From Planctomycetales bacterium (GTDB taxonomy: Bacteria; Planctomycetota; Planctomycetia; Pirellulales; Pirellulaceae), in NCBI GenBank assembly GCA_020426845.1, contig JAGQPF010000411.1, positions 1-64,000 of the forward strand: a stretch of 64,000 bases of DNA. Reading direction: 5' to 3'. The first letter of the stretch is position 1. Each line of letters begins with the position of its first letter. Shown here in pieces: positions 1-8,513 of the stretch. The notes beneath the pieces are model-generated. The model did not search any database and was not told the DNA's origin. It was given only the letters and a program-made list of their open reading frames with translations. The position numbers were made by a program, and so were the translations under genes.

Positions 1-1023
1 ACCGGCAGCTTGCGGGATCGCGCAGCGCGCGAGGTGGCTGCGCGGCTGGCCGACTTGCATCACTCCCATTTGCCGCTGCCCGAGGGCCTGCGCGCCGCGG
101 CGGCTGAGGCGAAGCGGAGAGACGTGCGCACCGCATTGAGCCAAATCGCCGACGACCTCGAACACGGACGCACGCTTGCCGAGGCGGTCGAACGGATCGG
201 CCACCGCTCCACGCTGTTGCATGGCGCGTTCCTCGTCGCCGCCCATTCGCCGAACTTTCACGAAGCGCTGTTCGATGTGCTGGACCACCAAAACGCCAGT
301 TGGCGAGTGAGACAGCACCTGTTGGCGCTCGCTTACCCGGTAACCGTGTGCCTCTTCTCGATCTTGCTGTTCTGCGGCATTCAGCTAACCGTGGTCAAAG
401 GCTTTCATGAAGTTTTCGAGCAGTTCGGCCTGCGGCTGCCCCAATTCGCGACAATCAGTCTGTGGTGGGCTCGCATCGGCGCCTGGATGCTGCTCGCCTT
501 GCTGCTGTTCGTCGGCGTCACGATCGCGATCGGCAGCTTCTTCGTCGCTCGCGAACCATGGCATCGCCTTTTGGGCGCCACGCCGTTGGTCGGCGTCATC
601 TGGAGATACTCCGGCCACGGCGAGCTCGTGCGCGTGCTAGCGTTGCTCATTCGGCGATCCCTGCCATTGCCCACCGCCATCGAGCTTGCCAGCCAATGCA
701 GTCGCAATCGCGACGCGGCCGCCGTGTGGAAAGATGTCAGCGCCCGCATCACGGCGGGGGAGTCGCTGGCACAGGCAATTTGGAAGCAGCACCGCGTTCC
801 AGCCGATGTGCTGCCGTTTATGACCTGGGGCGAGACGACCCAATCGCTGCCCGACTCCCTGGAGGTGGCTGGCGATCTGCTTCAGCAGCAGGCCGATGAC
901 CGCGCGTTGCAATTGCGACTCATGCTGCCCCCGCTGCTCTTTGCGATGGCCGCAGTGACGATTGGCGCCACGCTGATCACGATGTTGTCAACGATGTTCG
1001 CTTTGTTGTCGGGGCTCGCATGA
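1..1023 (+). CDS. Type II secretion system F (GspF/PilC)-like inner-membrane protein, possibly 5'-partial
   Basis: The protein has two T2SSF-type cytoplasmic helical domains (about residues 15-100 and 205-300), each with the family pattern of a polar helix bundle followed by G-x-S/T-L-A-x-A (GRTLAEAV near 53; GESLAQAI near 250). Hydrophobic segments lie near residues 105-130, 155-180 and 305-335, the usual GspF layout. GspF forms the inner-membrane platform of type II secretion or type IV pilus machines. The frame is open to the first base; a TTG at position 10 could serve as start, but the true start may lie upstream of the window. It overlaps the next gene by 4 bases, indicating an operon with a second GspF-like gene and three pseudopilin-like genes. 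The family is confident; whether the machine secretes or builds pili cannot be told. Confidence 0.85.
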   Translation, partial: TGSLRDRAAREVAARLADLHHSHLPLPEGLRAAAAEAKRRDVRTALSQIADDLEHGRTLAEAVERIGHRSTLLHGAFLVAAHSPNFHEALFDVLDHQNASWRVRQHLLALAYPVTVCLFSILLFCGIQLTVVKGFHEVFEQFGLRLPQFATISLWWARIGAWMLLALLLFVGVTIAIGSFFVAREPWHRLLGATPLVGVIWRYSGHGELVRVLALLIRRSLPLPTAIELASQCSRNRDAAAVWKDVSARITAGESLAQAIWKQHRVPADVLPFMTWGETTQSLPDSLEVAGDLLQQQADDRALQLRLMLPPLLFAMAAVTIGATLITMLSTMFALLSGLA

Positions 1024-2330
1024 ATGTCGCCGACTGGTTCCAGGCCGGACTGCTGCTCGGTGGCTTTGGCGTTTGCCTGTTGACGGCCGTCCACATCGCC
1101 TATCAGGCTCGCCGGCGATCGGCCGATGAGTTGAGCCTTACCTTTCGATTTATCGCTTGGCTGGCGATCTTGGTTGGCTTCGGCGCGCCAACGGCCGTCG
1201 CCATTCCTCAACTCGTGTGGCAAATGCTGGAGTTGCCGTCGGGATTTGGGTTGGGGCGGCTGCCGATCGGCGAAGAAGGCCTGTTCGTGTTTGTCGTTCT
1301 GGGCACCCTGTTGGCGACCGGGGCGTTCCTGGCAACCGTTTGGTCACAAGCGCACCACAACCGCATGCGCGGGCTGCTGTGGAGCATCGCTGCGGCCGAC
1401 AAAAGCGGCTTGCCGTTGTCCACGGCGCCGCGCGCAATGGCTTGGAGTCGCAACGACCGATTCGGCGCTTATTGCGATCGAGTCGCCGATCGTCTCGAGC
1501 ACGGCGAGCCGCTCACGATCGCGCTGCGAATCGCCAATCCGGACGCTTTTTTGGCCCTGCGGTTGGGCACGCTTCACGGCAACCTCCACGACTCGATTCA
1601 GCGCTGGCTCCAGCGCGACGCGACGCGCCAACCACCGCCATGGCTGCGGTACGGATACTTCGCCGCATTCGTCACCTTTGCGTTGGGAATGACCCTGGTC
1701 CTGCTGGCCAATCTCGCCATGACGTTCGACTACATCCTTCGCGAGGCATCTCAAGCGAGCCTGTTGCTGCAATGGCTCACCGCGATGGAGAATGCAACCG
1801 GCAAATGGCTGTTGCTCCTGCCGTTGGCAACGATGCTGGCCATGGGCGTCATCCTTTTGCACCAGCTGGGACTGCTGCAGCATCGCAAGCCGTTTTCCAC
1901 ATTGTCCTACCCCGCGGATCGGGTCCGCGTGTTGCGGGCGCTGTCGCTTGCGACGGATGCGAATGCGCCGATCGGCCAGACACTCGGACTGCTGGCCAAC
2001 GAGTTCCCTCGCCGTCACATGCGAATCCGGATGGCGATGGTCGCCACCGATCATGAGGCGGGGTTGTCCTGGATCGACTCGCTCTGCCACCAGTTGGTGA
2101 TCACGGCAGCGGAAGCCGAGTTGCTCCGGTCGGCACAGCGGCTCGGCAACCTGCCGTGGGCGCTCGACGAATTAGCCGACCGCCGCATCCGTCGGCTAGA
2201 ATCGCGAGTGCGGTTGTTCGACACGTTTTTTGTTCCTCTCGCGACGCTGGCAATCGGCGCCGCCGTCGGGCTGTTGGGCTTCGCGATGTTCTCGGACTTC
2301 TCCAAGTTGATCCATGCCAGTATCCCCTGA
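1020..2330 (+). CDS. Second GspF-like inner-membrane protein
   Basis: This 436-residue protein starts with an ATG overlapping the previous stop by 4 bases. Membrane segments are seen near residues 10-30, 40-65, 85-110, 215-235, 260-280 and 400-425. Two weakly conserved T2SSF-like domains lie between them; the Arg-rich GLPLSTAPRAMAW stretch and HGEPLTIALRI (about 135-180) match the first, and APIGQTLGLLANEF (about 320) the second. It is more diverged than its upstream neighbour and has an extra N-terminal membrane region. Paired, unequal GspF-like genes suggest a heteromeric platform (inference). The next gene starts within its last codons (17-base overlap), so translation is likely coupled. 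Confidence 0.75.
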   Translation: MNVADWFQAGLLLGGFGVCLLTAVHIAYQARRRSADELSLTFRFIAWLAILVGFGAPTAVAIPQLVWQMLELPSGFGLGRLPIGEEGLFVFVVLGTLLATGAFLATVWSQAHHNRMRGLLWSIAAADKSGLPLSTAPRAMAWSRNDRFGAYCDRVADRLEHGEPLTIALRIANPDAFLALRLGTLHGNLHDSIQRWLQRDATRQPPPWLRYGYFAAFVTFALGMTLVLLANLAMTFDYILREASQASLLLQWLTAMENATGKWLLLLPLATMLAMGVILLHQLGLLQHRKPFSTLSYPADRVRVLRALSLATDANAPIGQTLGLLANEFPRRHMRIRMAMVATDHEAGLSWIDSLCHQLVITAAEAELLRSAQRLGNLPWALDELADRRIRRLESRVRLFDTFFVPLATLAIGAAVGLLGFAMFSDFSKLIHASIP

Positions 2331-2883
2331 CCATCCACCCCCCTTGGCATCGCGCGGGCGCCAGCGAAGTCGCCGCGGCATCAGCCATGCCGAGCTGCTG
2401 CTGGCGCTGTCACTGCTGGCGTTGGCCACCACCCTGATTATTCAGGGCGCGACACAGGCTCAGCGAGTGCTCCGCGAAACGCGCCGAGCCGACCAGGCGC
2501 TCGAGCTGGCCGAGGAAGCGCTGGAACGCGCCTCCGCGCTGCCATGGCTGCCCTCACCCGACACCGAGGCGTTGAACGCCATCGCCGCCATGCTGGAAGA
2601 CGAGCCGAGGCCCGAACGGACTCCGCACGGACCGCAGCGACCTGTCGGGGAGTCCGAACGGCCGAATACTTTCGACGTGGCGCTGGAGTGGCTGGCCGAG
2701 AGCGACATCGCAACTGACCACGCGGCGGACAGTGGCGTCGCGCAAGTGGGTAAGCTGCAGGCCACCGTCAGCTGGAAGAATCACACGGGCGACCGCCGCC
2801 AAGTGAAGCTCGAACTGCCTCGCTCGGCCACGCCGGCGATGACCACCGCCGAGCACGGCAACTCGACGGAGGCGCCGGAATGA
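2314..2883 (+). CDS. Type II pseudopilin-like protein (GspI/GspH type)
   Basis: This 189-residue protein begins with a basic leader and a prepilin peptidase site, RRG|ISHAELLLALSLL. Glu is at position +5 after the glycine and is followed by about 20 hydrophobic residues, the classical class III signal of pseudopilins. The rest is soluble, with a heptad-like helix (about residues 45-75) continuing the N-terminal alpha-helix and an acidic, Pro-rich middle. The length fits a minor pseudopilin (GspI or GspH). It sits in the operon between a GspF-like gene (17-base overlap) and another pseudopilin gene (4-base overlap). The exact subunit assignment is a guess from position. Confidence 0.7.
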   Translation: MPVSPDHPPPLASRGRQRSRRGISHAELLLALSLLALATTLIIQGATQAQRVLRETRRADQALELAEEALERASALPWLPSPDTEALNAIAAMLEDEPRPERTPHGPQRPVGESERPNTFDVALEWLAESDIATDHAADSGVAQVGKLQATVSWKNHTGDRRQVKLELPRSATPAMTTAEHGNSTEAPE

Positions 2884-3380
2884 AGACACGCCGACAACGT
2901 CGCGCCACGTCACTGGTCGAAGTGATGAGCGTCATGACCGTGATCAGCCTCGTGATCACCGGCCTGTCTGTCTGCATTGCCCGCATCGGCAAGCTCGACC
3001 GCGAGATCCGTGAAACGGCCGATGGCCAGCGAACACGACACCAGCAGCTGTCGCAGTTGCGCCGCGACGCTCACCAAGCCGTTGAGGCGACCATTGCCGG
3101 CGACCGCCTCACGCTCCGTTTTGACTTCGGCGACCCCGCGGTGTACTCGGCCACGACCGTTGCGGCGGCGTTGCGCAGCGCCGCCGACAGTTCGGGCAAG
3201 GAGACCGATTCAGGCGGAGCGGGCCCCCGCTGGCAACAAGCCCGCGACCGCATTGAACTACACGGCGACGACAGCGAAGTTCTCTCCGTGGCGCTCGGCA
3301 TCGGCACACTTCGCCACTGGCAGACGCGCGTCGCCCTGCCGACCATCGATCTCTTGCCGCCATTGGAGGAGGCGCCATGA
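2880..3380 (+). CDS. Type II pseudopilin-like protein (GspJ-like)
   Basis: This 166-residue protein has an Arg-rich leader, then A|TSLVEVMSVMTVISLVITG: a prepilin-like hydrophobic helix with Glu at +5. The residue before the cleavage site is Ala rather than the usual Gly, which is uncommon though tolerated by some prepilin peptidases. The remaining region is polar, with a beta-rich C-terminal half as in minor pseudopilins. It overlaps both neighbours by 4 bases (ATGA). The position after a GspI/H-like gene and before a GspK-like gene suggests GspJ, but the sequence alone cannot settle this. Confidence 0.65.
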   Translation: MKTRRQRRATSLVEVMSVMTVISLVITGLSVCIARIGKLDREIRETADGQRTRHQQLSQLRRDAHQAVEATIAGDRLTLRFDFGDPAVYSATTVAAALRSAADSSGKETDSGGAGPRWQQARDRIELHGDDSEVLSVALGIGTLRHWQTRVALPTIDLLPPLEEAP

Positions 3381-3829
3381 CGCGAGCCGGGAGCGCCCGA
3401 CCAATGAGGACAAGCCAGCGACGAAGCAAACGACGAGGCGCGCTGCTGCTGGCGACGATCATTTGCGTGATGCTGGCCTCTACGGTCGCCGCCAGCGCGA
3501 TCCAGCGATGTCTCCGGCATCGCCGCGAGTCGCAATTGCGACAATGGCAAGTGCAAGCCGCGTGGCTAGCTCATGCCGGGCTCGAACGCGCCGCAGCGAA
3601 CTTGCAACGCGACGACCAGTATCAAGGCGAGACGTGGACGATGGTCATCAACAACCAGCCCGCTCGAGTGACCATTTCGCGAGACGGCTCCGTTCTCGAA
3701 GTGACCGCCGACTATCCCGACGACCCGCATCACCGCGCTCGCGAGCGTCGCGAATGCAACCTCGGACGCAAAGAAAAACTGTCTCACGCAAAGACGCAGA
3801 GACGCAAAGAAAAGAACAAATTCCTATAG
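3377..3829 (+). CDS. GspK/PilX-like minor pilin-associated protein with a repeat-derived C-terminus
   Basis: This 150-residue protein has a basic N-terminus and one strong hydrophobic segment (about residues 22-40: [19 protein letters not shown]). An Ala/Gln/Glu-rich helix follows ([17 protein letters not shown]), resembling the start of PilX/GspK-type proteins, where a QA-x-x-AE-x-G motif follows the membrane helix. GspK is usually far longer (about 300 residues), so this is a short form or a different minor component. The last 25 or so residues are basic and are encoded by a dispersed DNA repeat (see 3766-3852), so the original stop was probably displaced. Last gene of the tightly overlapped block; 67 bases separate it from the DUF1559 gene. 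Confidence 0.6.
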   Translation: MTRAGSARPMRTSQRRSKRRGALLLATIICVMLASTVAASAIQRCLRHRRESQLRQWQVQAAWLAHAGLERAAANLQRDDQYQGETWTMVINNQPARVTISRDGSVLEVTADYPDDPHHRARERRECNLGRKEKLSHAKTQRRKEKNKFL

Positions 3830-3852
3830 CAAAGAAACTTCTCTCGCAAAGA
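3766..3852. repeat. Dispersed 'acgcaaagacgcagag'-type repeat
   Basis: The stretch is built from repeated variants of acgcaaag/acgcagag, separated by A-rich spacers (copies near 3766, 3786, 3802, 3829 and 3846). The first part is read through by the upstream gene and supplies its basic C-terminus and stop codon. A diverged relative appears as an inverted pair at 59972-60075. No coding role is apparent. Confidence 0.6.
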
Positions 3853-3896
3853 TTCACCATTCAACCGCCATCAAACACACGCACGAAAGCACGCTC

Positions 3897-4847
3897 ATGA
3901 CTGCGACTCGAGCTTCCCACTACCGCCGAGGATTCACGCTGGTGGAGCTGCTGGTGGTGATCGCCATTATCGGCGTCCTGATCGCCTTGCTGCTGCCGGC
4001 CGTGCAGGCCGCCCGCGAAGCGGCGCGGCGAATGAGCTGCTCCAACAACTTGGCGAACCTGATTTTGGCGGTCAACAACTACGAGCTGGCTCACGAGGTG
4101 TTTCCTTCCGGAACACTTGAGCCGACCGGACCGATTCAAAACGCCCCCAGGGGCTACCACCACAATTGGATCGAACAGTGCTTGCCCTATATGGAGGAGT
4201 CCACGACCTACGCGGCCATCGACTTCAGCAAGAGCGTCTATAGCCCGGCGAATCAACGCGTCATGGGCCTGAGCATTTCGATCCTTCAATGTCCTTCCAG
4301 CAGCAGCACCGGACACAGCTACGCCGCCTGCCATCATCACACCGAAGCTCCGATCGACATGACCAACACCGGCGTCTTCTATCTCAACAGCGCTGTGCAG
4401 CCAGCCGACATCCGCGACGGCCTGAGCCACACACTGTTCCTCAGCGAGGTCCAATCGCCGGCGCTAGGCTGGATGTCGGGAACCAATGCGACGCTGCGGA
4501 ACACGGGCACGGCGCCGAACAACACGCTCACGCCGGCGCTGCGAGCCACAGGGCCGAACGCCCTTCCCGCCGCGGCGCCGCTCACTCGGCGCGAAGCGCT
4601 GGAGGAAGTGCGGCGCGGCAAGCTGGCCCCCAGCGAAACGAGCGAGCCTGCCGCAGGTGGCGGCGCCAATTCCGCTGCTCCCGCCGCCGCGCTGCCGGTA
4701 GGAGGATTCAGCAGCTTTCATCCTGGCGGCGTGATGGCAGCGTTCGGCGACGGCCATGTGCAAATGATCTCCGAAAGCATCAGCATACAACCCTATCAGC
4801 AGATGGGGCATCGCGCCGATGGACTGCTGATCGAGGAGCGACGGTGA
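3897..4847 (+). CDS. DUF1559 domain-containing protein with prepilin-type N-terminus
   Basis: This 316-residue protein starts with the canonical signal [23 protein letters not shown], followed by [19 protein letters not shown], the hallmark of planctomycete DUF1559 (SBP_bac_10) proteins. A middle beta-rich region follows, with the C-terminal family motif F-x-S-x-H-P-G-G-V-x-x-A-F-x-D-G-H-V (about residues 275-292). Planctomycetes encode many such pilin-like, probably surface-located proteins of unknown function. An Ala/Pro/Gly-rich stretch (about 220-270) between the core and the C-terminal motif looks like a disordered insertion. It follows the pseudopilin genes in the same direction and may be a substrate of that machine (inference). 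Its stop overlaps the queE start by 4 bases. Confidence 0.92.
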   Translation: MTATRASHYRRGFTLVELLVVIAIIGVLIALLLPAVQAAREAARRMSCSNNLANLILAVNNYELAHEVFPSGTLEPTGPIQNAPRGYHHNWIEQCLPYMEESTTYAAIDFSKSVYSPANQRVMGLSISILQCPSSSSTGHSYAACHHHTEAPIDMTNTGVFYLNSAVQPADIRDGLSHTLFLSEVQSPALGWMSGTNATLRNTGTAPNNTLTPALRATGPNALPAAAPLTRREALEEVRRGKLAPSETSEPAAGGGANSAAPAAALPVGGFSSFHPGGVMAAFGDGHVQMISESISIQPYQQMGHRADGLLIEERR

Positions 4848-5506
4848 GCTACTCGGTCAAGGAGATCTACTACACCCTGCAAGGCGAAGGAGCGCAGACG
4901 GGGCGCGCCGCTGTCTTCCTGCGATTCACCGGCTGCAACCTCTGGTCCGGCCTCGAGCGCGATCGAGCCGCGGCCATCTGCCAGTTTTGTGACACCGACT
5001 TCGTCGGCACGAACGGGCCGGCTGGCGGCAAGTACAACGCCACCGAGCTGGCCGATGTCGCGAAGAAAATTTGGAACAGCGGAGCGGGAGCGGAAACCGA
5101 CGCTGCGCCGGCGCAGCCGCTGGTCGTCTGCACAGGCGGCGAGCCGCTTTTGCAGCTGGACGAGGAAGCGATCGCGGCGCTGCACGACGCCGGATTCGAA
5201 GTTGCGATTGAGACCAACGGCACGCTCACGGTGCCGACCGGCGTTGATTGGGTCTGCGTCAGCCCCAAGGCCGGCGCCGAACTCATCGTGACTCGCGGTG
5301 ATGAATTGAAACTTGTGTACCCGCAAGCCGACCTGCCGCCGGCCAACTTCGAGGCGCTCGAATTCCAACACTTCTTTTTACAGCCGATGGACACGGCAGA
5401 CCCCGCCACGCGGCATGCCCATCTCCAGGCCACGATTCGGTTCTGCATGCGACATCCCCGCTGGCGTCTCAGCCTGCAGACGCACAAGCTGATCGGCATC
5501 GATTGA
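4844..5506 (+). CDS. queE: 7-carboxy-7-deazaguanine synthase QueE (radical SAM)
   Basis: This 220-residue protein would convert 6-carboxytetrahydropterin to 7-carboxy-7-deazaguanine in the queuosine/preQ0 pathway. It begins at a GTG overlapping the previous stop (GTGA): [20 protein letters not shown] is the typical QueE opening. The FeS-cluster cysteines appear as C-x14-C-x2-C (FTGCNLW...ICQFCDTDF), the longer-spaced variant seen in E. coli-type QueE rather than plain CxxxCxxC. TGGEPLLQ (SAM contact), ETNGT and VCVSPKAG follow, and the C-terminus [11 protein letters not shown] matches the family end. No other queuosine gene lies nearby; its neighbours are pilin-like genes. Length is normal. 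Confidence 0.95.
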   Translation: MSYSVKEIYYTLQGEGAQTGRAAVFLRFTGCNLWSGLERDRAAAICQFCDTDFVGTNGPAGGKYNATELADVAKKIWNSGAGAETDAAPAQPLVVCTGGEPLLQLDEEAIAALHDAGFEVAIETNGTLTVPTGVDWVCVSPKAGAELIVTRGDELKLVYPQADLPPANFEALEFQHFFLQPMDTADPATRHAHLQATIRFCMRHPRWRLSLQTHKLIGID

Positions 5507-5639
5507 GCGGGCACGACTGACAAAGTTCTGCCCCTCGCCACAACTTGGTTTATTGATTCCGCGCCTCGAACGCCGAATAATCGATCGGCAGGCGGGTGGA
5601 AGGCGGCACATCGATCCGGGAACAACGAGAAGGCAAAAC

Positions 5640-7199
5640 ATGACATCGGAATTCGACTATTGCATCGTGGGAGCTGGCCCTGCCGGATTGCAGCTCGGCT
5701 ACTTCCTCGAAAAAGCGGGCAAATCGTACGTGATCCTGGAGCGAGGCGAGGCGCCGGGGACGTTTTTCAAGCTGCATCCGCGTCACCGCAAACTCATCAG
5801 CATCAACAAGGTCTATACCGGACATTGTGATGCGGATATCAACTACCGCTGGGATTGGAATGCGCTGCTCTGCGACGACGAGCGATTTCTGTTTCGCAAT
5901 TACAGCCGCCGATACTTCCCCGCGGCCGACGATCTCGTTCGCTACCTAGGCGAATTCGCCGCCCACTACGGGTTGGACGTCCGCACCGGAGTCAACGTCG
6001 AGCACGTTCGCCGCGACGGGGAGCACTTTCTCGTGGTGGATGCCGATGGCAATCAAATCCGCAGTCGCTGCCTCGTTGTCGCCACCGGACTGGCGAAACC
6101 TTACATACCCGAGATCCCCGGCATCGAGTTGGTCGAGCAATACGAAGAAGTTTCCGTCGACCCCGACGATTTCACCGACCAGCGAGTCCTGATCATCGGG
6201 AAAGGGAATTCGGGGTTCGAGACCGCCGACAATCTGGTCGAAACCACCGCGCTGATTCATGTGGCGAGCCCGCGGCCGGTGAAGTTCGCTTGGCAGTCGC
6301 ATTTCGTCGGGCATCTTCGCGCAGCGAACAACAATCTTCTCGACACCTACCTCCTCAAGTGCCAAAACGCAACGCTGGAAGTTGAGATCGAGAAGATCGA
6401 ACGAGTCAACGAGCGGTTTCGAGTCACCGTCAGCTACCAGCGCGCCATGGGCAGCCGCGACGTGATTGAATACGATCGCATTATCTGCTGCACCGGCTTT
6501 CGCATGGATACCGACATCTTTGACGGCGACTGCCGGCCCAATACCGTGATCGACTCCCGCTTTCCGGAGCTGGACAGCTCGTGGCAATCGACCAATGTGC
6601 CGGGGCTGTATTTCGCGGGCGCGTTGACACAATCGAGGGACTTCAAGAAAACGGCCAGCGCGTTCATCCATGGCTTCCGCTACAACGTGCGAGCGCTCGC
6701 ATTCATCTTGCTGCAACGCTTCCACAACATGCCGCTGCCGCAGCGAGCGCTCGATTGCACCGCGGAGGCGCTAACGCATGCCATTATCGATCGCGTCAAT
6801 CGCAGCTCGGCGCTCTGGCAGCAATTCAGCTTTCTCTGCGACGTGATCGGCGTCTCGGCGGAAGGCGTCGAGCACTACGAGTCACTGCCGATCGACTATG
6901 TCCACGACGAGCTCGGCCAACGTTTCGACACGTACTTCACCATCAATCTCGAGTACGGGTTCAAACCCGAGGACGATCCGTTCCGCAGTCACCGCGTGGC
7001 TCATACGGATGTCGACGGAGCTCGCGACAGCACCTTCCTGCATCCCGTCGTGCGACGCTATCAAGGCGGCGAGCTGCAAGATGAGCATCACATCGTGGAG
7101 AATCTCGAGGCGAATTGGCGCGACGAGGCACTGCATGTCGCTCCGCTCCGCGCCTACCTCGATGACAAGCTGCCTCGCTGGATCGCTGAGCCGGCCTAG
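5640..7199 (+). CDS. FAD-dependent oxidoreductase resembling FOXRED2
   Basis: This 519-residue flavoprotein has an N-terminal FAD-binding Rossmann motif (YCIVGAGPAGLQLGYFLEKAG) and the stretch HPRHRKLISINKVYTG followed by NYRWDWNALL. From memory the latter closely resembles animal FOXRED2, an ER-lumen flavoprotein. A second dinucleotide motif (VLIIGKGNSGFETADNL, about residue 185) and CCTGFR (about 285) are typical of flavin monooxygenase-like enzymes, so NAD(P)H use is likely. The ATG at 5640 is preferred because GAGAAGG lies 6-8 bases upstream and the FAD motif starts within 15 residues; in-frame ATGs from 5553 on lack this support. No signal peptide is seen. Substrate unknown. It stands alone, with 133 bases from queE. 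Confidence 0.85.
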   Translation: MTSEFDYCIVGAGPAGLQLGYFLEKAGKSYVILERGEAPGTFFKLHPRHRKLISINKVYTGHCDADINYRWDWNALLCDDERFLFRNYSRRYFPAADDLVRYLGEFAAHYGLDVRTGVNVEHVRRDGEHFLVVDADGNQIRSRCLVVATGLAKPYIPEIPGIELVEQYEEVSVDPDDFTDQRVLIIGKGNSGFETADNLVETTALIHVASPRPVKFAWQSHFVGHLRAANNNLLDTYLLKCQNATLEVEIEKIERVNERFRVTVSYQRAMGSRDVIEYDRIICCTGFRMDTDIFDGDCRPNTVIDSRFPELDSSWQSTNVPGLYFAGALTQSRDFKKTASAFIHGFRYNVRALAFILLQRFHNMPLPQRALDCTAEALTHAIIDRVNRSSALWQQFSFLCDVIGVSAEGVEHYESLPIDYVHDELGQRFDTYFTINLEYGFKPEDDPFRSHRVAHTDVDGARDSTFLHPVVRRYQGGELQDEHHIVENLEANWRDEALHVAPLRAYLDDKLPRWIAEPA

Positions 7200-7222
7200 G
7201 AGGCGGCCCGGTTGAGCGGCGC

Positions 7223-7255
7223 GGATCCCTCGCTTACGCTTCGGGTTTCCTTGCG
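7223..7255. repeat. Single copy of the 55-base repeat core
   Basis: A core reading gatccctcgcttacgcttc followed by gggtttccttg lies between the flavoprotein gene and the convergent transferase gene. The same core occurs near 20240, 22200, 22255, 52167 and 52219, where it is arranged in 55-base tandem units at two sites. Confidence 0.75.
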
Positions 7256-8476
7256 TCACGCGGCGCGGCGGTTGCGTTTGCCGCGATCGAGGCGCCAGAC
7301 ATCGGGTGGCAGATCGGCGAGCTCCGGATCGCGAATGAGCTCTCGCGGGTTGCGGACCAATGTGCAGCCCGCGGGCAGCTCCTGCCCGCCGGCGACCTCG
7401 ATGTTCGGCCCGAGAAACACGTCGTCCCCAAACGCAACGCCAAGAATCTTCGCGCCCGAGCGGATCGTCTCGCCCTGATGCGAGACGGGCACGGTGCCGC
7501 GGAAGCTAAAGTCCAGCGCGCCGGAGTTCGGGCACAGAACCACCCGCTCGCCGGCAACGCTAAGCTGATTGAACGGCGTCGAGAGAGAGCACTCGGCGCC
7601 GAACACGCTCCCGCGCGCGACCACTCCGGGCGAAACCAGCGTGCGACGTCCGAGCGTGCAGCCGTCGAGCCGCGCGTTGGAGCCAATCACGCAATGGTCG
7701 TCGATCACGCAAAACCGCACGACGGCATGTGGCTCGATCTTCACACGCCGGCCGATCACGGCGCCCTCGACGACGGCGGTCGGGTGGATCCGCGCGCGAG
7801 GCCCCGCCCAGTAGGCCTTGCCGGCCATCTGCTGCGGGCGCACACTGCCGCTTCGCCAAGCGGCCAACAGCGGCAACATCATCGTGGCGCCCCAGCGGGC
7901 GCGAGCGGTGCGCAAGAAGACGGAAGACATGCCCAGCAGGTTGCAGGCGACCAGGTTGGCCCAGTGCTGCAACGGACTTAGGTAGACGTGTGAGAACGGC
8001 GTCACATGGCGGCCATTTTCCGCGAACTTGGGGTGCGCAGGCGCAGCGATCTTGCCAAACGGCGCCGCAATCGTCAGCGGCATGGTCCGCTCGATCTCGC
8101 AAGCCTCGCGCAAATAATACATCGAGTACAACCGCAGCGGTCCGTCGTCACTCTCGGCCAGCTCGCCCTGTAGCGCCGGCGCCACCGCCTCGGTCAGCAA
8201 TGAAACCGCCAGCGCCGCGCGGCGGTTGCCGGTTTGCCCACGCGCTGCTTTGAGAAATCGCCGCACGGCCGACGGCGTAAAATAGAGGTCGTCGTGCAAC
8301 AACAGACACGGAAACTGCGTCGCCTGATCCAAACGGTCGATGTGCTCGACGCGGCATCCGCACTGCCTCAACAGCTCGTCGCGCAGCGCGGGCCAAGGCC
8401 GATTGTGAATGCGAATTGCCTCGAGCGGTCCGAAGGGCGAAATCTCGCGGCCGGTCCGCAACACGTAGGTTTGCAT
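7256..8476 (-). CDS. Left-handed beta-helix (hexapeptide-repeat) transferase, GlmU-like architecture
   Basis: This 406-residue protein has an N-terminal alpha/beta region (about 1-190) with LLLHDDLYF near residue 60, reminiscent of a diverged nucleotidyltransferase. The C-terminal region (about 225-375) has repeated [LIV]-G-x-x-x-x units: RIHPTAVVEGAVIGRRVKIEPHA, VIDDHCVIGSNARLDGCTLG, VFLGPNIEVAGG. This is the signature of left-handed beta-helix acyl- or nucleotidyltransferases. The layout resembles sugar-nucleotide pyrophosphorylase/acetyltransferases, but no GlmU G-x-G-T-R-M loop is visible, so the N-terminal half may be non-catalytic or differently specialised. It is convergent with the flavoprotein gene and 37 bases downstream of the sulfotransferase gene on the same strand, which suggests a role in surface glycan or sulfated polymer synthesis (inference). 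Confidence 0.75.
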   Translation of the reverse strand: MQTYVLRTGREISPFGPLEAIRIHNRPWPALRDELLRQCGCRVEHIDRLDQATQFPCLLLHDDLYFTPSAVRRFLKAARGQTGNRRAALAVSLLTEAVAPALQGELAESDDGPLRLYSMYYLREACEIERTMPLTIAAPFGKIAAPAHPKFAENGRHVTPFSHVYLSPLQHWANLVACNLLGMSSVFLRTARARWGATMMLPLLAAWRSGSVRPQQMAGKAYWAGPRARIHPTAVVEGAVIGRRVKIEPHAVVRFCVIDDHCVIGSNARLDGCTLGRRTLVSPGVVARGSVFGAECSLSTPFNQLSVAGERVVLCPNSGALDFSFRGTVPVSHQGETIRSGAKILGVAFGDDVFLGPNIEVAGGQELPAGCTLVRNPRELIRDPELADLPPDVWRLDRGKRNRRAA

Positions 8477-8513
8477 CGTTGGCTCAATTCATTGCTTGTT
8501 CAAGGCCGGCGCG

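Noticed and set aside
4289-4843. In-frame extension upstream of queE
   Set aside because: It lies wholly inside the DUF1559 gene in another frame and is Arg/His-rich as expected of a shadow frame. The GTG at 4844 begins exactly at the QueE family start.
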